Shown one piece after another: positions 28,843 through 37,638 of a DNA stretch of 64,000 nucleotides (its first letter is position 1; each line of letters begins with the position of its first letter). The notes below the pieces were generated by a model that searched no databases, was not told where the DNA came from, and worked only from the letters and a program-made list of their open reading frames with translations. The stretch spans positions 212,737 to 276,736 of the forward strand of contig NZ_NJGU01000011.1 in the NCBI RefSeq assembly GCF_002213415.1, written 5' to 3'. The DNA comes from Herbaspirillum robiniae. GTDB lineage: Bacteria > Pseudomonadota > Gammaproteobacteria > Burkholderiales > Burkholderiaceae_D. The position numbers and the translations under genes were made by a program.

Positions 28843-29354
28843 TGATAGCCGCCGACCTCATAGCTCGCCTGGAAGCGCTGCGCATCGATCTGCCCGACCT
28901 TCGTCTGCACGCACTCATCGATGGCCTGCTGTATCACCACAACCCGTCGCATGCTCCCCTTCCTGGCCAGTCAGGCGTCTTGTCGCTGCTGGCTGGCACG
29001 ATCGACGACATGCTTTCTGAGGCAGGTCCGTGGCTCATCGACCCGCAACATGCCACGCCCGGGCTGTGGAGTGCCGTCGAGCGACTTGAAGCCAAAGCTC
29101 CGGCTGTGACATGGATCATTTCGCCAATGGCGATCGATGCCCTTGGCGCCATGTTGGGTGATCGCCTGAACCTGCGATTGCCTGATGATCGGATTGCCAT
29201 GCTGCGATTCTGGGATCCACGCGTGCTCGCAACGCTTGGTCGAGACCTGAATGAGGCGCAACGCCGCGAATTCTTCGGCGACATCGTCGAGTGGCACCTG
29301 CTGCTCGATGGTCGTCGCGTCCATATTGCCCGCCACCATGCTGACGCTCACTGA
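28842..29354 (+). CDS. tecT: DUF4123 type VI effector chaperone (TecT-like)
   Basis: 170 aa. DUF4123 features: LHALIDGLLYH near the N-terminus, central GPWLIDPQ, then MLRFWDPRVLATLGRDLNEAQRREFFGDIVEWHLL. DUF4123 proteins are adaptor chaperones that hand an effector to its VgrG or PAAR carrier and are not secreted. The ATG overlaps the PAAR stop (TGATG), and the 3' end overlaps the next gene by 17 bp, so the cassette is translationally coupled. Named by gene order and domain, not by close identity. Confidence 0.82.
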   Translation: MIAADLIARLEALRIDLPDLRLHALIDGLLYHHNPSHAPLPGQSGVLSLLAGTIDDMLSEAGPWLIDPQHATPGLWSAVERLEAKAPAVTWIISPMAIDALGAMLGDRLNLRLPDDRIAMLRFWDPRVLATLGRDLNEAQRREFFGDIVEWHLLLDGRRVHIARHHADAH

Positions 29355-29694
29355 CGCCCAATACCAGACCTTCCTGGCACGTGATACACAGAATTTCGTG
29401 GCGGCCGTGGCCGACCAGTTCCTGGTCAAGCGACCGGAGATGCTGGCCGATCCCGGGCGCACCGAAATCATTGCGCGCATGCAGACCGCCTACGACACTG
29501 CGCAACAACTCGGCTTCACATCCACGCCCCACATGGTTTACATGATGTATCTCGAGGCCGACGGCCCGGGTATGTTCGCCGACGAGATGATCCGCCATTA
29601 CCTGACTCGACCAGGCGCCACGCCAGAGCAACGGCTTGACGATTTCGATGCGCTCTTGAAAGAGTATGCACGGCGCCTGAAAGGAGAAAAATAA
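29338..29694 (+). CDS. Co-chaperone of the type VI nuclease effector (co-TecT-like)
   Basis: 118 aa, helical, starting MLTLTDAQYQTFLARDTQNFV and containing YDTAQQLGFTSTPHMVYMMYLEADGPGMF. It occupies the co-TecT position between the DUF4123 chaperone and the nuclease, overlapping the first by 17 bp and the second by 1 bp. In the P. aeruginosa system the co-chaperone helps release the effector from TecT onto PAAR4; that function is assigned by position and size. Confidence 0.7.
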   Translation: MLTLTDAQYQTFLARDTQNFVAAVADQFLVKRPEMLADPGRTEIIARMQTAYDTAQQLGFTSTPHMVYMMYLEADGPGMFADEMIRHYLTRPGATPEQRLDDFDALLKEYARRLKGEK

Positions 29695-30321
29695 TGGTAG
29701 GCATAGCAATCAGAATCGGGACGGTGGTCGCCGAACGTGCCGCTCCCTATATTCTTCGTGCGTTGCCGCCAATTCTCGGTGGAACTGGCGGTGTTATTGT
29801 CGGCGATCAGCTATCAAAGGAACTGGAGAATAAGCAAGAAGAAGCAAGCCGGGCAAAATCATCTCCAATCGCCAAGGCCGACGCAAGTGTTCAGTCCAAA
29901 GAGAAGTGCGAAGCCTGCCCACCCATGGCGGGCGTACCTATTACCAAGAACTTCAAAGAGCATAGATCCTGGATGGACTACCAGTTGCGCATCACAGGCA
30001 TGCCATCAGGCCCCGGCTTCTTGACGGAATGGTTGTATGCACGTAGGGAATTCGATGGTTTCAAGCCGGCTGAGTGCTTGCTGATAGAGACGAAAGCTGG
30101 TTACGATCAGTTTTTTAATGACGATGAGGAATTCGATTATCCGTTCCAGCGGGGGATCATGAACAAGATGTTGGGGCAGGTACGTGACCAGAACGATGTT
30201 GCCGTGCCTCGCCCCCCCCGTACAACTCCGATGGTACTTTATGGAGCCGTCTTCTTATGCTTATATGCGGCCGCTGATCTTGCGTATTTCACCTACTATT
30301 CAAGTCGTCTACGAACCCTAA
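29694..30321 (+). pseudogene. tseT: Tox-REase-5 nuclease effector (TseT-like), frameshifted at a C8 tract
   Basis: The N-terminal hydrophobic segment (IRIGTVVAERAAPYILRALPPI) and a linker precede a restriction-endonuclease-fold toxin 5 domain from about residue 80: SWMDYQLRITGM, EWLYARREFDGFKPAECLLIETKAGYDQFF (catalytic Asp/Glu/Lys). After VAVPRPP the frame is lost at eight consecutive C (30212-30219). Deleting one C continues VQLRWYFMEPSSYAYMRPL and ends IQVVYEP at TAA 30319-30321, the usual end of the domain. As read, translation instead runs to 30413, into the immunity gene. Either an inactivating mutation, a phase-variable tract or a sequencing error. Confidence 0.85.
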
Positions 30322-30330
30322 GTGTCCGCT

Positions 30331-31065
30331 ATGAATCGTTATTCCATCGAGATATTTTTTCCTGCGCCAATGCATGCCGTCACGCTGGAGCAGAGGCTAC
30401 ATATTGCCTATGAATTGTTCTCCTGCCTCGGGAGATACGATCCACTTTTATTAGCCAAAGAATGGCTTGTGGCGACAGGAGATAGAGATGGTTCTTTTCG
30501 CTATCCTGCATTCGAGAATGACAAACCAAGCACCGCTCTTCTCGCCTACTACAACGAACAGAATCGCGGTAAGGCGGCAGATGATGCACGCCACATTACT
30601 TTATGGAATGGACAATTAGAACGAGGTTTGGGGGCGTCTTTCACTGATCAATACAATCATAAACGCAGTGAACCAGAAAATATCAGCTTGGCAGTGCACG
30701 ACATTGGGCGCTGGAAAAATTGGGAAGCCGCTGCCGACGTCATCAAGACCAGCGTAAATCTGTATAAACCACGTGCCATGTTTATACAGCCGGCGCGTTA
30801 CGAACCGGTATTCCTCGATAAGCCAAGCGTAGGCTGGATGCTGTATCTGCCTCGCGTATTGACACCAAGCGAGGTACCCGAGGCCCGCCACCTCGAGCCC
30901 GTGCTGGATGCTGACGGCAAGCGCCTGGGCACGATCGTGATCAGCATCACCGATGGCATCCTTGACGTGAACAACCCTGAGCACATCAACCTTGCTCATG
31001 ACATCGAGATCCGCCTCGCCGATCAAGACCTGCTGCCGCGATATCCACTACTGTCAACGCAATGA
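30331..31065 (+). CDS. tsiT: Imm52-type immunity protein for the Tox-REase-5 effector (TsiT-like)
   Basis: 244 aa. MNRYSIEIFFPAP, LHIAYELFSCLGRYDPLL and a C-terminal RHLEPVLDADGKRLGTIVISI fit immunity protein 52, the standard partner of Tox-REase-5 toxins. No signal peptide, so it neutralises the nuclease in the cytoplasm. The intact toxin frame would stop 9 bp before this ATG; there is no strong ribosome-binding site, consistent with coupling to toxin translation. The gene is intact although the toxin is frameshifted. Confidence 0.85.
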   Translation: MNRYSIEIFFPAPMHAVTLEQRLHIAYELFSCLGRYDPLLLAKEWLVATGDRDGSFRYPAFENDKPSTALLAYYNEQNRGKAADDARHITLWNGQLERGLGASFTDQYNHKRSEPENISLAVHDIGRWKNWEAAADVIKTSVNLYKPRAMFIQPARYEPVFLDKPSVGWMLYLPRVLTPSEVPEARHLEPVLDADGKRLGTIVISITDGILDVNNPEHINLAHDIEIRLADQDLLPRYPLLSTQ

Positions 31066-31395
31066 GACAGGAGCAGCGTTTTCCCGCCCCGGCCGATGGC
31101 TGATCGAGATGCCGAATACTTGTGAGAAGCAGCTCTGTTCGGATCATCATTTGGCCTTGGTCACCGGAGACGGCGCGTGCGAGCATCTGAAAGTCTGCTT
31201 CTGGCCGATTGCGGACTTCTAGTCCCACCTTTAGGTAAGATACGTTATTAGACGAAACTCTAGAACGGGGGGCGGTCCCTTGGCGTCCCGGGAATACCCC
31301 TATATCCGTTTCCCAAAATGGATCTTATCCTGCAATACAGAGGGCATGGGGCCTTTTGATAGACATCGAAGGACAACCAACTCTTAGAGGCGGCA
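31066..31395. other. Intergenic region containing repeat copy 6
   Basis: About 330 bp downstream of the immunity gene. It contains repeat copy 6 (31193-31218) and G-rich sequence around 31262-31290. A GAGGCGG ribosome-binding site for the next gene is at the right edge. No further gene seen. Confidence 0.4.
31193..31218 (+). repeat. Dispersed palindromic repeat, copy 6
   Basis: Arms GTCTGC and GCGGAC around TTCTGGCCGATT, followed by TT. This copy is the consensus form. Lies 127 bp beyond the immunity gene stop. Confidence 0.8.
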
Positions 31396-31689
31396 ATGAC
31401 AAAATTTTGGGTTACCTATACGCGTGATGAGCAACCAACAACCCGAGAAATTCAACTCGAAGTTGATGATCGGGCATTGAGCTGCGACATCGTGATGCGC
31501 GCGCTGGGAAAGTTCTTGAATCCCTCCGAGCAATGGCCCTTCGCCGTTGATCCAACGGATTGTCTCGACAGCGCGAGTCTCGATGTACGAGCAGTCAGGT
31601 TACAAAGATCATCTGGCGCCCGCCGGTACTTGAAGATCACTTCTTTATCGTACCGCCCCGAAGGAACTGTTCTTCAGTTTTCCTGCTGA
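31396..31689 (+). CDS. Small hypothetical protein
   Basis: 97 aa, starting MTKFWVTYTRDEQPTTREIQL and ending YLKITSLSYRPEGTVLQFSC. Predicted mainly beta, no signal or membrane segment. GAGGCGG precedes the ATG and a strong terminator follows, so it is a real single-gene unit. No family recognised. Confidence 0.65.
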   Translation: MTKFWVTYTRDEQPTTREIQLEVDDRALSCDIVMRALGKFLNPSEQWPFAVDPTDCLDSASLDVRAVRLQRSSGARRYLKITSLSYRPEGTVLQFSC

Positions 31690-31706
31690 TACTGACGCCC
31701 AAAAAG

Positions 31707-31734
31707 AAAGCCCGCTTCCGCGGGCTTTTTCTTT
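31707..31734 (+). terminator. Rho-independent terminator
   Basis: AAGCCCGC-TTCC-GCGGGCTT hairpin followed by TTTCTTTT, 20 bp after the preceding stop; the left A-run could also serve the minus-strand gene at 31760. Confidence 0.9.
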
Positions 31735-31759
31735 TCGTGACTTCTGATCATCGGACATT

Positions 31760-32194
31760 TCAATAGGAGATCGTAATTTCCTTTCGCTGCTCGTCTTTAG
31801 TGACAACAGGCTCTATCGCTCTGTACGACGGACTATCGCACGCGCTCGTAATTTTTCCTTTTTCTCCGCGCACCGCGGAAACGAAAATTTTGCACGTCAC
31901 CACCACAACTGCGGAGATTGCCATTTTCGCGTTAGTCGCCGCATTAATGGAGTGCAGGCAAAAACTTGCAGTCGTGGCCAATAAGGCAGTGGCAATCCAT
32001 TTGCGTGGGGGCACGATTACTCCAGGAACATCGAATTTGGATATCGTCAGGGCGCGGACGATTAGGCATTCAGCCTCAAACGCGACTACGTCGTTGGAGT
32101 GATTTTGTACTTCGTGGATTTTTAGAACTACCCTGGGCAGCAGCGCGAATGGCATTGCGGCGAAAAAAAACAGGGACAACTTATAAATGTGCAC
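31760..32194 (-). CDS. Hypothetical membrane protein
   Basis: 144 aa from a GTG start with AGGTAGGGA upstream. Hydrophobic segments at about 5-27 (LSLFFFAAMPFALLPRVVL) and about 66-103 (WIATALLATTASFCLHSINA, then ISAVVVVTCKIFV), with a polar C-terminal tail. AT-rich relative to the chromosome. No family recognised. Confidence 0.5.
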   Translation of the reverse strand: MHIYKLSLFFFAAMPFALLPRVVLKIHEVQNHSNDVVAFEAECLIVRALTISKFDVPGVIVPPRKWIATALLATTASFCLHSINAATNAKMAISAVVVVTCKIFVSAVRGEKGKITSACDSPSYRAIEPVVTKDEQRKEITISY

Positions 32195-32348
32195 CGTAGT
32201 CCCTACCTCTAATTTATATCAATTCGTGAGGCATATTAGGGATAACTAACTGGTGCAGATATAGGGATAAACCCTAGAGCGCCCCGCCCTGCACCGATTG
32301 TGAACGAGGCGAAACGACATCGCACCTCGCTTTTTTCTTCGAAAATTC

Positions 32349-32420
32349 CGCTCCGCAATTCCAAATCGAGCCGCGCCCTCATTGGCCTTGCGGGCCGCTA
32401 TTTTTCTGAATTGCGGAGCG
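32349..32420. repeat. 72-bp inverted repeat pair
   Basis: CGCTCCGCAATTC (32349-32361) and its exact reverse complement GAATTGCGGAGCG (32408-32420), 46 bp apart. No T-tract follows. Could be the ends of a tiny non-autonomous element or a stem structure. Confidence 0.6.
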
Positions 32421-32502
32421 AAATATTGAGTAACCCATTGATTTTTATGGTTTTCCTCGCAGATTCGTAATCAGTTTTCCCTGCACTGGCAATGGCCGCT
32501 TT

Positions 32503-32531
32503 TGGCGGCGGTTTCAACCGGCGAACGAACA
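32503..32531 (+). repeat. IS30-end-like remnant
   Basis: TGGCGGCGGTTTCAACCGG followed by CGAACGAACACTAC closely resembles TGGCGGCGTTTTCAACCGG at 39125-39143, just upstream of the IS30-type transposase remnant. No transposase follows here; the kinase 3' end does. Confidence 0.5.
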
Positions 32532-33611
32532 CTACACCGGCCAGCGTATCGTGAAGCAAGAACCTCCCATAGAAGAGGTCTCGTGGAAAACAGTTCCATT
32601 GTGGGCACCGGCGATGGCCCTGACCACGGCAAGGCCCAGTCCGCTACCCTTCTGATGAGCACCTGGCGGCAGGGTGCCACGCTGGAAAGCGTCGAAGATG
32701 GTTTGCGCGTCGGCCGGGGCTAGCCCAGGACCGCTGTCCTCGACGCTCAGGCTATGCATGCCCGCATCGGTCAAGGCCCTGACCGTCAACATGCCCGGCG
32801 TGGCATGCTGCAGGGTGTTTTCAAGCAGCGCCAGCAAGGCTTGCCGGATGCGCACGGGATCGCATACCGCCTGCTGCGTATCCAGCGCCAGCGACAAACC
32901 AAAACCCTTTTCCAGCAGCGCCGATTCGCAGGCTTTGACCACCGTCATCACTTCCTGCCGCAGGTCGGTCTGTTGCAACTGCAATTGCAGGTGCCCGCTG
33001 TCGGCCAGGCCGACCACGCGAAGGTCCTCGATCAGCCGGCCCAGGCCTTCGACCTGGGTCAGCAGGCTGGCGAACAGCGCATGCTCGGGCCGGAAAATGC
33101 CTTCCGCCAGGCCCTGCAGGCGGCCGCGCAGGATGGTGACCGGGGTGCGCAGTTCATGCGCGATGGCGGCGTTCCAGAAGATGCGCTCCTGCTCCGCGCG
33201 CTGCAGCCGTTCGGCCATGGCGTTGAAGTCGCCAACCAGCTGGGCGGCCTCGCCCAGCGAATGATCGTCGGTGGCGGCGCGCGCCGCCAGGTCGCCTTGC
33301 GCCACCTGGCGCAGGCTGGTCGCCACCGAGTTCAGCGGCGCCAGGATGCGGCGCGAGAGGCGCACGGCGACCCACACCGCGATGGCCAGGCCGGTCAGCG
33401 TGGTGGCGATGATCCAGCCCCATTCCGCCGGCGACGGGAGCCAGCTGTCAGGCGCCGACAGCCCGGCCGGGTAGAACATCCACAGCGTGGCGTAGAAGGC
33501 GTAGGAGCCGAGCAGCACCATCATCATGACGGCCAGGACCAGGATGGCGACCGAGCTGACGATCTGGCGGCCCAGGCCCCTGGAGCGGACGACGACGGAC
33601 AGGAGATTCAT
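32532..33611 (-). CDS. Sensor histidine kinase (BaeS/AdeS-like)
   Basis: 359 aa. Two membrane helices (about 18-44 and 66-84) bound a short periplasmic loop; HAMP domain (about 85-138); dimerisation H-box AAIAHELRTPVTILRG with His152; ATPase motifs NTLQHA (N-box), EDSGPGLA (G1) and GSGLGLAVVRAI (G2). It starts 10 bp after the response-regulator stop, so the two are one operon. The pair is divergent from an RND pump, as in adeRS/adeABC-type systems. The stop codon abuts IS-like sequence, so the last residues may differ from relatives. Confidence 0.92.
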   Translation of the reverse strand: MNLLSVVVRSRGLGRQIVSSVAILVLAVMMMVLLGSYAFYATLWMFYPAGLSAPDSWLPSPAEWGWIIATTLTGLAIAVWVAVRLSRRILAPLNSVATSLRQVAQGDLAARAATDDHSLGEAAQLVGDFNAMAERLQRAEQERIFWNAAIAHELRTPVTILRGRLQGLAEGIFRPEHALFASLLTQVEGLGRLIEDLRVVGLADSGHLQLQLQQTDLRQEVMTVVKACESALLEKGFGLSLALDTQQAVCDPVRIRQALLALLENTLQHATPGMLTVRALTDAGMHSLSVEDSGPGLAPADAQTIFDAFQRGTLPPGAHQKGSGLGLAVVRAIAGAHNGTVFHETSSMGGSCFTIRWPV

Positions 33612-33621
33612 GGCGCGCGCC

Positions 33622-34377
33622 TCAGAGGCCCTGGTGGAAGCGATAGCCGACGCCGCGGATGCTGACCGGCACGCCGGCGATGCCGAGGTCTTCCAGCTTC
33701 TTGCGCAGCTTGCTGACGTGGCTGTCGACGGTGCGTTCCAGCGTGTCGCCTTCGGGCAGGCAGGCCGTCAGCAGTTCGGCGCGGCTGAACACGCGCCGCG
33801 GCGCGCGCGCCAGTTGCGCCAGCAGCCTGAATTCGGTCAGCGTCAGCGCCAGCGTGTGCGAACGTCCGTCGATCTCGGCCACCGCTTCGTGGTGCTCGAA
33901 GTCGATGACGAAGGGGGCGACCCGCAGGATGCGGCGCTCGTCGCGCTGCTGGCGCGGCAGGCTGCGGCGCAGTACCGCCTGTACCCGCGCCACCACTTCG
34001 GCCGGGTTGAACGGCTTGACCACGTAGTCGTCGGCGCCGATGCGCAGGCCGGTGAGCTTGTCGACATCCTGGTCCAGCGCGGTCAGCATGATGACCGGCG
34101 TGTCGCCGCGCTGGCGGATCTGCGACAGCACCTGCCAGCCGCTGACCTGCGGCATCTGGATGTCGAGCAGCACCAGATCGGGCTTGAGCGCCAGGTGCAG
34201 TTCCAGGGCGTGGGCGCCGTCGGCGGCATGCACGCTGCGCATGCCGCTGCGCGCCAGGTAGGCGGCCAGGATCTCGGCGATCTCGGGCGCATCCTCGGCG
34301 ATGAGCACCAGCACGTTGGCCTCCTGCACGATTCCGGCGGGACCGGCCTCGCCCGGCGCTGCCGCATTCTCTGACAT
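33622..34377 (-). CDS. OmpR-family response regulator (BaeR/AdeR-like)
   Basis: 251 aa. Receiver domain (about 22-135) with acidic pocket IAEDAPE, phospho-acceptor Asp72 in LVLLDIQMP and Lys in DYVVKPFNPAEV; winged-helix DNA-binding domain (about 150-248) ending RTVDSHVSKLRKKLED and RGVGYRFH. AGAGG precedes the ATG at 34377. Divergent from the RND pump gene (156-bp gap), which it probably controls. Confidence 0.93.
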   Translation of the reverse strand: MSENAAAPGEAGPAGIVQEANVLVLIAEDAPEIAEILAAYLARSGMRSVHAADGAHALELHLALKPDLVLLDIQMPQVSGWQVLSQIRQRGDTPVIMLTALDQDVDKLTGLRIGADDYVVKPFNPAEVVARVQAVLRRSLPRQQRDERRILRVAPFVIDFEHHEAVAEIDGRSHTLALTLTEFRLLAQLARAPRRVFSRAELLTACLPEGDTLERTVDSHVSKLRKKLEDLGIAGVPVSIRGVGYRFHQGL

Positions 34378-34533
34378 TGTTTTCCTCTCCATCAAAACTC
34401 CACAATTGCGCAGCGCAATCCTCATCTTCGCCGGGCAGAATCCGCGCTTGCCTGCGATTGTACTGTCGGGTCGCCGCGCGCAGCAAAGAGACGCTGCCGG
34501 CGCCGTATCGCAGGCCGACTCCAGGAGTGTTGC

Positions 34534-37500
34534 ATGCCCCAGTTCTTCATCAGCCGCCCCATTTTTGCCTGGGTGGTTGCCTTGTTCATCATCCTGCTTG
34601 GCGTGATTGCCATTCCGCAACTGCCGATTGCGCGCTATCCCTCGGTCGCGCCGCCCACCGTCTCCATCAACGCCAGCTATCCGGGCGCCACGCCGCAGGC
34701 GATGAACGACGGCGTGATCGGGCTGATCGAGCGCGAGCTCTCCAGCGTCAAGAACCTGCTGTACTTCGAGTCGTCGGCCGATACCTCCGGCGCCGCGCAA
34801 ATCACCGTGACCTTCAAGCCCGGCACCGATCCCGAGCTGGCCCAGGTGGACGTGCAGAACCGCCTCAAGGCGATCGAGGCCCGCCTGCCGCAGGCGGTGC
34901 GGCAGAACGGCGTGACGGTGGAGTCGGCGGCATCGGGCTTCCTGCTGATGGTCAGCCTGACCTCCTCCGACGGCCGCCTGGACGAGGTCGCGCTGAGCGA
35001 CTACATGGCGCGCAACATCGTCGAAGAGCTGCGCCGCATCGACGGCGTGGGGCGCGTGCAGCTGTTCGGCGCCGAGCAGGCGATGCGCATCTGGGTCGAC
35101 CCGTTCCGGCTGAACGCCTACAAATTGTCGATGAGCGACGTCAGCGCCGCCATCACGCAGCAGAACGTGCAGATCGCGCCCGGGCGCCTGGGCGACATGC
35201 CGGCGCTGCCCGGCCAGCAGATCGCCGTGCCGCTGACCGTGCAGGGGCAGTTGCAAACGCCGGCGCAGTTCTCCGCCATCGTGCTCAAGGCCAAGGATGA
35301 CGGATCGCGCGTCACTCTGGGTGACGTCGCGCGCGTCGAGCTGGGCGCGCAGTCCTACGGTTTCTCCAACCGCGAAGACGGCAAGGCCGCCGCGGTGGCG
35401 GCCGTGCAGCTGTCGCCGGGCGCCAACGCGGTGCGCACCGCCGAGGGCGTGCAGGCGCGCATGGCCGAGCTGCGCAGCAGCCTGCCATCCGGCGTGCATT
35501 ATTCCTTGCCGTACAACACCGCGCCCTTCGTCAAGATATCCATCCAGAAGGTGGTGCAGACGCTGATCGAGGCCATGGTGCTGGTGTTCATCGTGATGTA
35601 CCTGTTCCTGCAGAACATCCGCTACACGCTGATCCCGGCGATCGTGGCGCCGATCGCCCTGCTCGGCACGCTGGCGGTGATGCTGGCGGCCGGCTTCTCG
35701 GTCAATGTGCTGACCATGTTCGGCATGGTGCTGGCGATCGGCATCATCGTCGACGACGCCATCGTGGTGGTGGAAAACGTCGAGCGCATCATGGCGCATG
35801 AGGGACTGGGGCCGCGCGAGGCCACCCTCAAGGCGATGAAGGAGATCACCGGCGCCATCGTCGGCATCACGCTGGTGCTGACGGCGGTATTCATCCCCAT
35901 GGCGCTGGCCGGCGGTTCGGTGGGGGTGATCTACCGCCAGTTCACGCTGTCGATGGTGGTGTCCATCCTGTTCTCCGCCTTCCTCGCGCTGAGCCTGACG
36001 CCGGCCTTGTGCGCCACGCTGCTCAAACCGGTGGCGCCGGGCCACCATGAGAAGCGCGGCTTCTTCGGCTGGTTCAACCGGGCGTTCGCGCGCATGACGG
36101 CGCGCTACGAGTCGCGCCTGGTCGGCCTGGTGACGCGCGGCGCGCGTGTGATGCTGGTGTTCGTGGGCCTCTCGGCCATCCTGTTGTTCGCGCTGCGCTC
36201 CTTGCCGTCGGCGTTCTTGCCGGAGGAAGATCAGGGATATTTCATGGCCTCCTTCCAGCTGCCCTCCGACGCCACCGCCGAGCGCACCTCGAAGGTGGTC
36301 GAGCAGTACGAGCGTTACCTGAAGACGCGCCCCGACATCGGCGCCAATCTGTCGGTGCTGGGGTTTGGTTTCTCGGGCTCCGGCCCCAACGCGGCGATGG
36401 CTTTCACCGAGCTCAAGGACTGGAAGCTGCGCCAGGGATCCAATGCCGCCACCGAAGTCATGCACGCCCAGGCCGCGATGGAGGGCAGCTCGGACGGCGT
36501 CGTCATGAGCCTGATGCCGCCGGCCATCGAAGAGCTGGGCAATTCGTCCGGTTTCGCCATGCGCCTGCAGGACCGCGCCAACCAGGGCTATGCCGCATTG
36601 AAAGAGGCCGAGGCCAGGCTGCTGGAACTGGCCGCGCACAGCAGCAAGGTCAGCGGGGTCTATCCGGACGGGCTGCCCGCCGGCGCCAGCATCCGGCTGG
36701 AGATCGATCGCCAGAAGGCGGCAGCGCTGGGCGTGTCCTTCGGCAGCATCAGCGACACCCTGTCGGCCGCGATGGGCTCCCTCTACGTGAACGATTTCCC
36801 CAACGAAGGCCGCATGCAGCAGGTCATCGTGCAGGCCGATGCCGCCTCGCGCATGCAGATTGAGGACGTGATGAAGCTCCACGTGCGCAACGCCGGCGGC
36901 GGCATGGTGCCGCTGGCCGAGCTGGTCAGGCCGGCATGGCAGACCTCGCCCACGCAGATGGTGCGCTACCAGGGCCTGCCGTCCGTGCGCATTGCCGGCA
37001 ACGCCGCGCCCGGTGTGTCGAGCGGCGAGGCCATGGCCGAGATGGAGCGGCTGGCCGGGCAGCTGCCGCCCGGGTTCGCCGTGGCCTGGACCGGACAGTC
37101 GCTGCAGGAACGTTTGTCCGCCGCCCAGGCGCCGATGCTGATGGCCCTGTCCATGCTGGTGGTGTTCCTGGTGCTGGCAGCCCTGTATGAGAGCTGGTCG
37201 ATCCCGCTGTCGGTGATGCTGGTGGTGCCGCTGGGCCTGATCGGCGCGGTCGCGGCGGTGCTGTTGCGCGGCATGCCCAACGACGTGTTCTTCAAGGTCG
37301 GCCTGATCACCGTGATCGGCCTGTCGGCCAAGAACGCCATTCTGATCGTGGAGTTCGCCAAGCAGTTGCGGGAAGACGGCATGAGCCTGGTGCAAGCCGC
37401 CGTCAAGGCATCCGCCTTGCGCCTGCGGCCTATCCTGATGACCTCCATGGCATTCGCCCTGGGTGTGGTGCCGCTGATGCTGGCCGGCGGCGCCAGCGCC

Positions 37501-37638
37501 GAGACGCAGCAGGCGATCGGCACCGGCGTCTTTGGCGGCATGGTCAGCGCAACCGTATTGGCGGTGTTCTTTGTGCCCGTGTTCTTCGTATTCGTACTGG
37601 GCTGGGCGGAGCGCATGCGCGGCAAGGAGGTGCACTGA
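34534..37638 (+). CDS. RND-family efflux pump inner-membrane transporter (HAE1 type)
   Basis: 1034 aa, full length for AcrB/MexB-type pumps. Starts MPQFFISRPIFAWVVALFI; 12 membrane helices; the proton-relay pair is in GIIVDDAIVVVENV; the second-half ASAETQQAIGTGVFGGM motif is present. AGGAG precedes the ATG. Exports amphiphilic drugs by proton antiport, but needs a periplasmic adaptor and outer-membrane channel, neither of which is encoded here; it must borrow them from elsewhere or the operon has lost them. Divergent from a two-component system, its likely regulator. Confidence 0.94.
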   Translation: MPQFFISRPIFAWVVALFIILLGVIAIPQLPIARYPSVAPPTVSINASYPGATPQAMNDGVIGLIERELSSVKNLLYFESSADTSGAAQITVTFKPGTDPELAQVDVQNRLKAIEARLPQAVRQNGVTVESAASGFLLMVSLTSSDGRLDEVALSDYMARNIVEELRRIDGVGRVQLFGAEQAMRIWVDPFRLNAYKLSMSDVSAAITQQNVQIAPGRLGDMPALPGQQIAVPLTVQGQLQTPAQFSAIVLKAKDDGSRVTLGDVARVELGAQSYGFSNREDGKAAAVAAVQLSPGANAVRTAEGVQARMAELRSSLPSGVHYSLPYNTAPFVKISIQKVVQTLIEAMVLVFIVMYLFLQNIRYTLIPAIVAPIALLGTLAVMLAAGFSVNVLTMFGMVLAIGIIVDDAIVVVENVERIMAHEGLGPREATLKAMKEITGAIVGITLVLTAVFIPMALAGGSVGVIYRQFTLSMVVSILFSAFLALSLTPALCATLLKPVAPGHHEKRGFFGWFNRAFARMTARYESRLVGLVTRGARVMLVFVGLSAILLFALRSLPSAFLPEEDQGYFMASFQLPSDATAERTSKVVEQYERYLKTRPDIGANLSVLGFGFSGSGPNAAMAFTELKDWKLRQGSNAATEVMHAQAAMEGSSDGVVMSLMPPAIEELGNSSGFAMRLQDRANQGYAALKEAEARLLELAAHSSKVSGVYPDGLPAGASIRLEIDRQKAAALGVSFGSISDTLSAAMGSLYVNDFPNEGRMQQVIVQADAASRMQIEDVMKLHVRNAGGGMVPLAELVRPAWQTSPTQMVRYQGLPSVRIAGNAAPGVSSGEAMAEMERLAGQLPPGFAVAWTGQSLQERLSAAQAPMLMALSMLVVFLVLAALYESWSIPLSVMLVVPLGLIGAVAAVLLRGMPNDVFFKVGLITVIGLSAKNAILIVEFAKQLREDGMSLVQAAVKASALRLRPILMTSMAFALGVVPLMLAGGASAETQQAIGTGVFGGMVSATVLAVFFVPVFFVFVLGWAERMRGKEVH

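Larger units (their letters stand above)
32195..32531. other. AT-rich junction with inverted repeat and IS-end-like sequence
   Basis: About 340 bp between a hypothetical gene and the sensor kinase. It holds a 13-bp inverted repeat (32349-32420), then sequence resembling the upstream end of the IS30 remnant at 39125 (32503-32531), abutting the kinase stop codon. It marks the switch from AT-rich island DNA to GC-rich genes. Confidence 0.45.
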
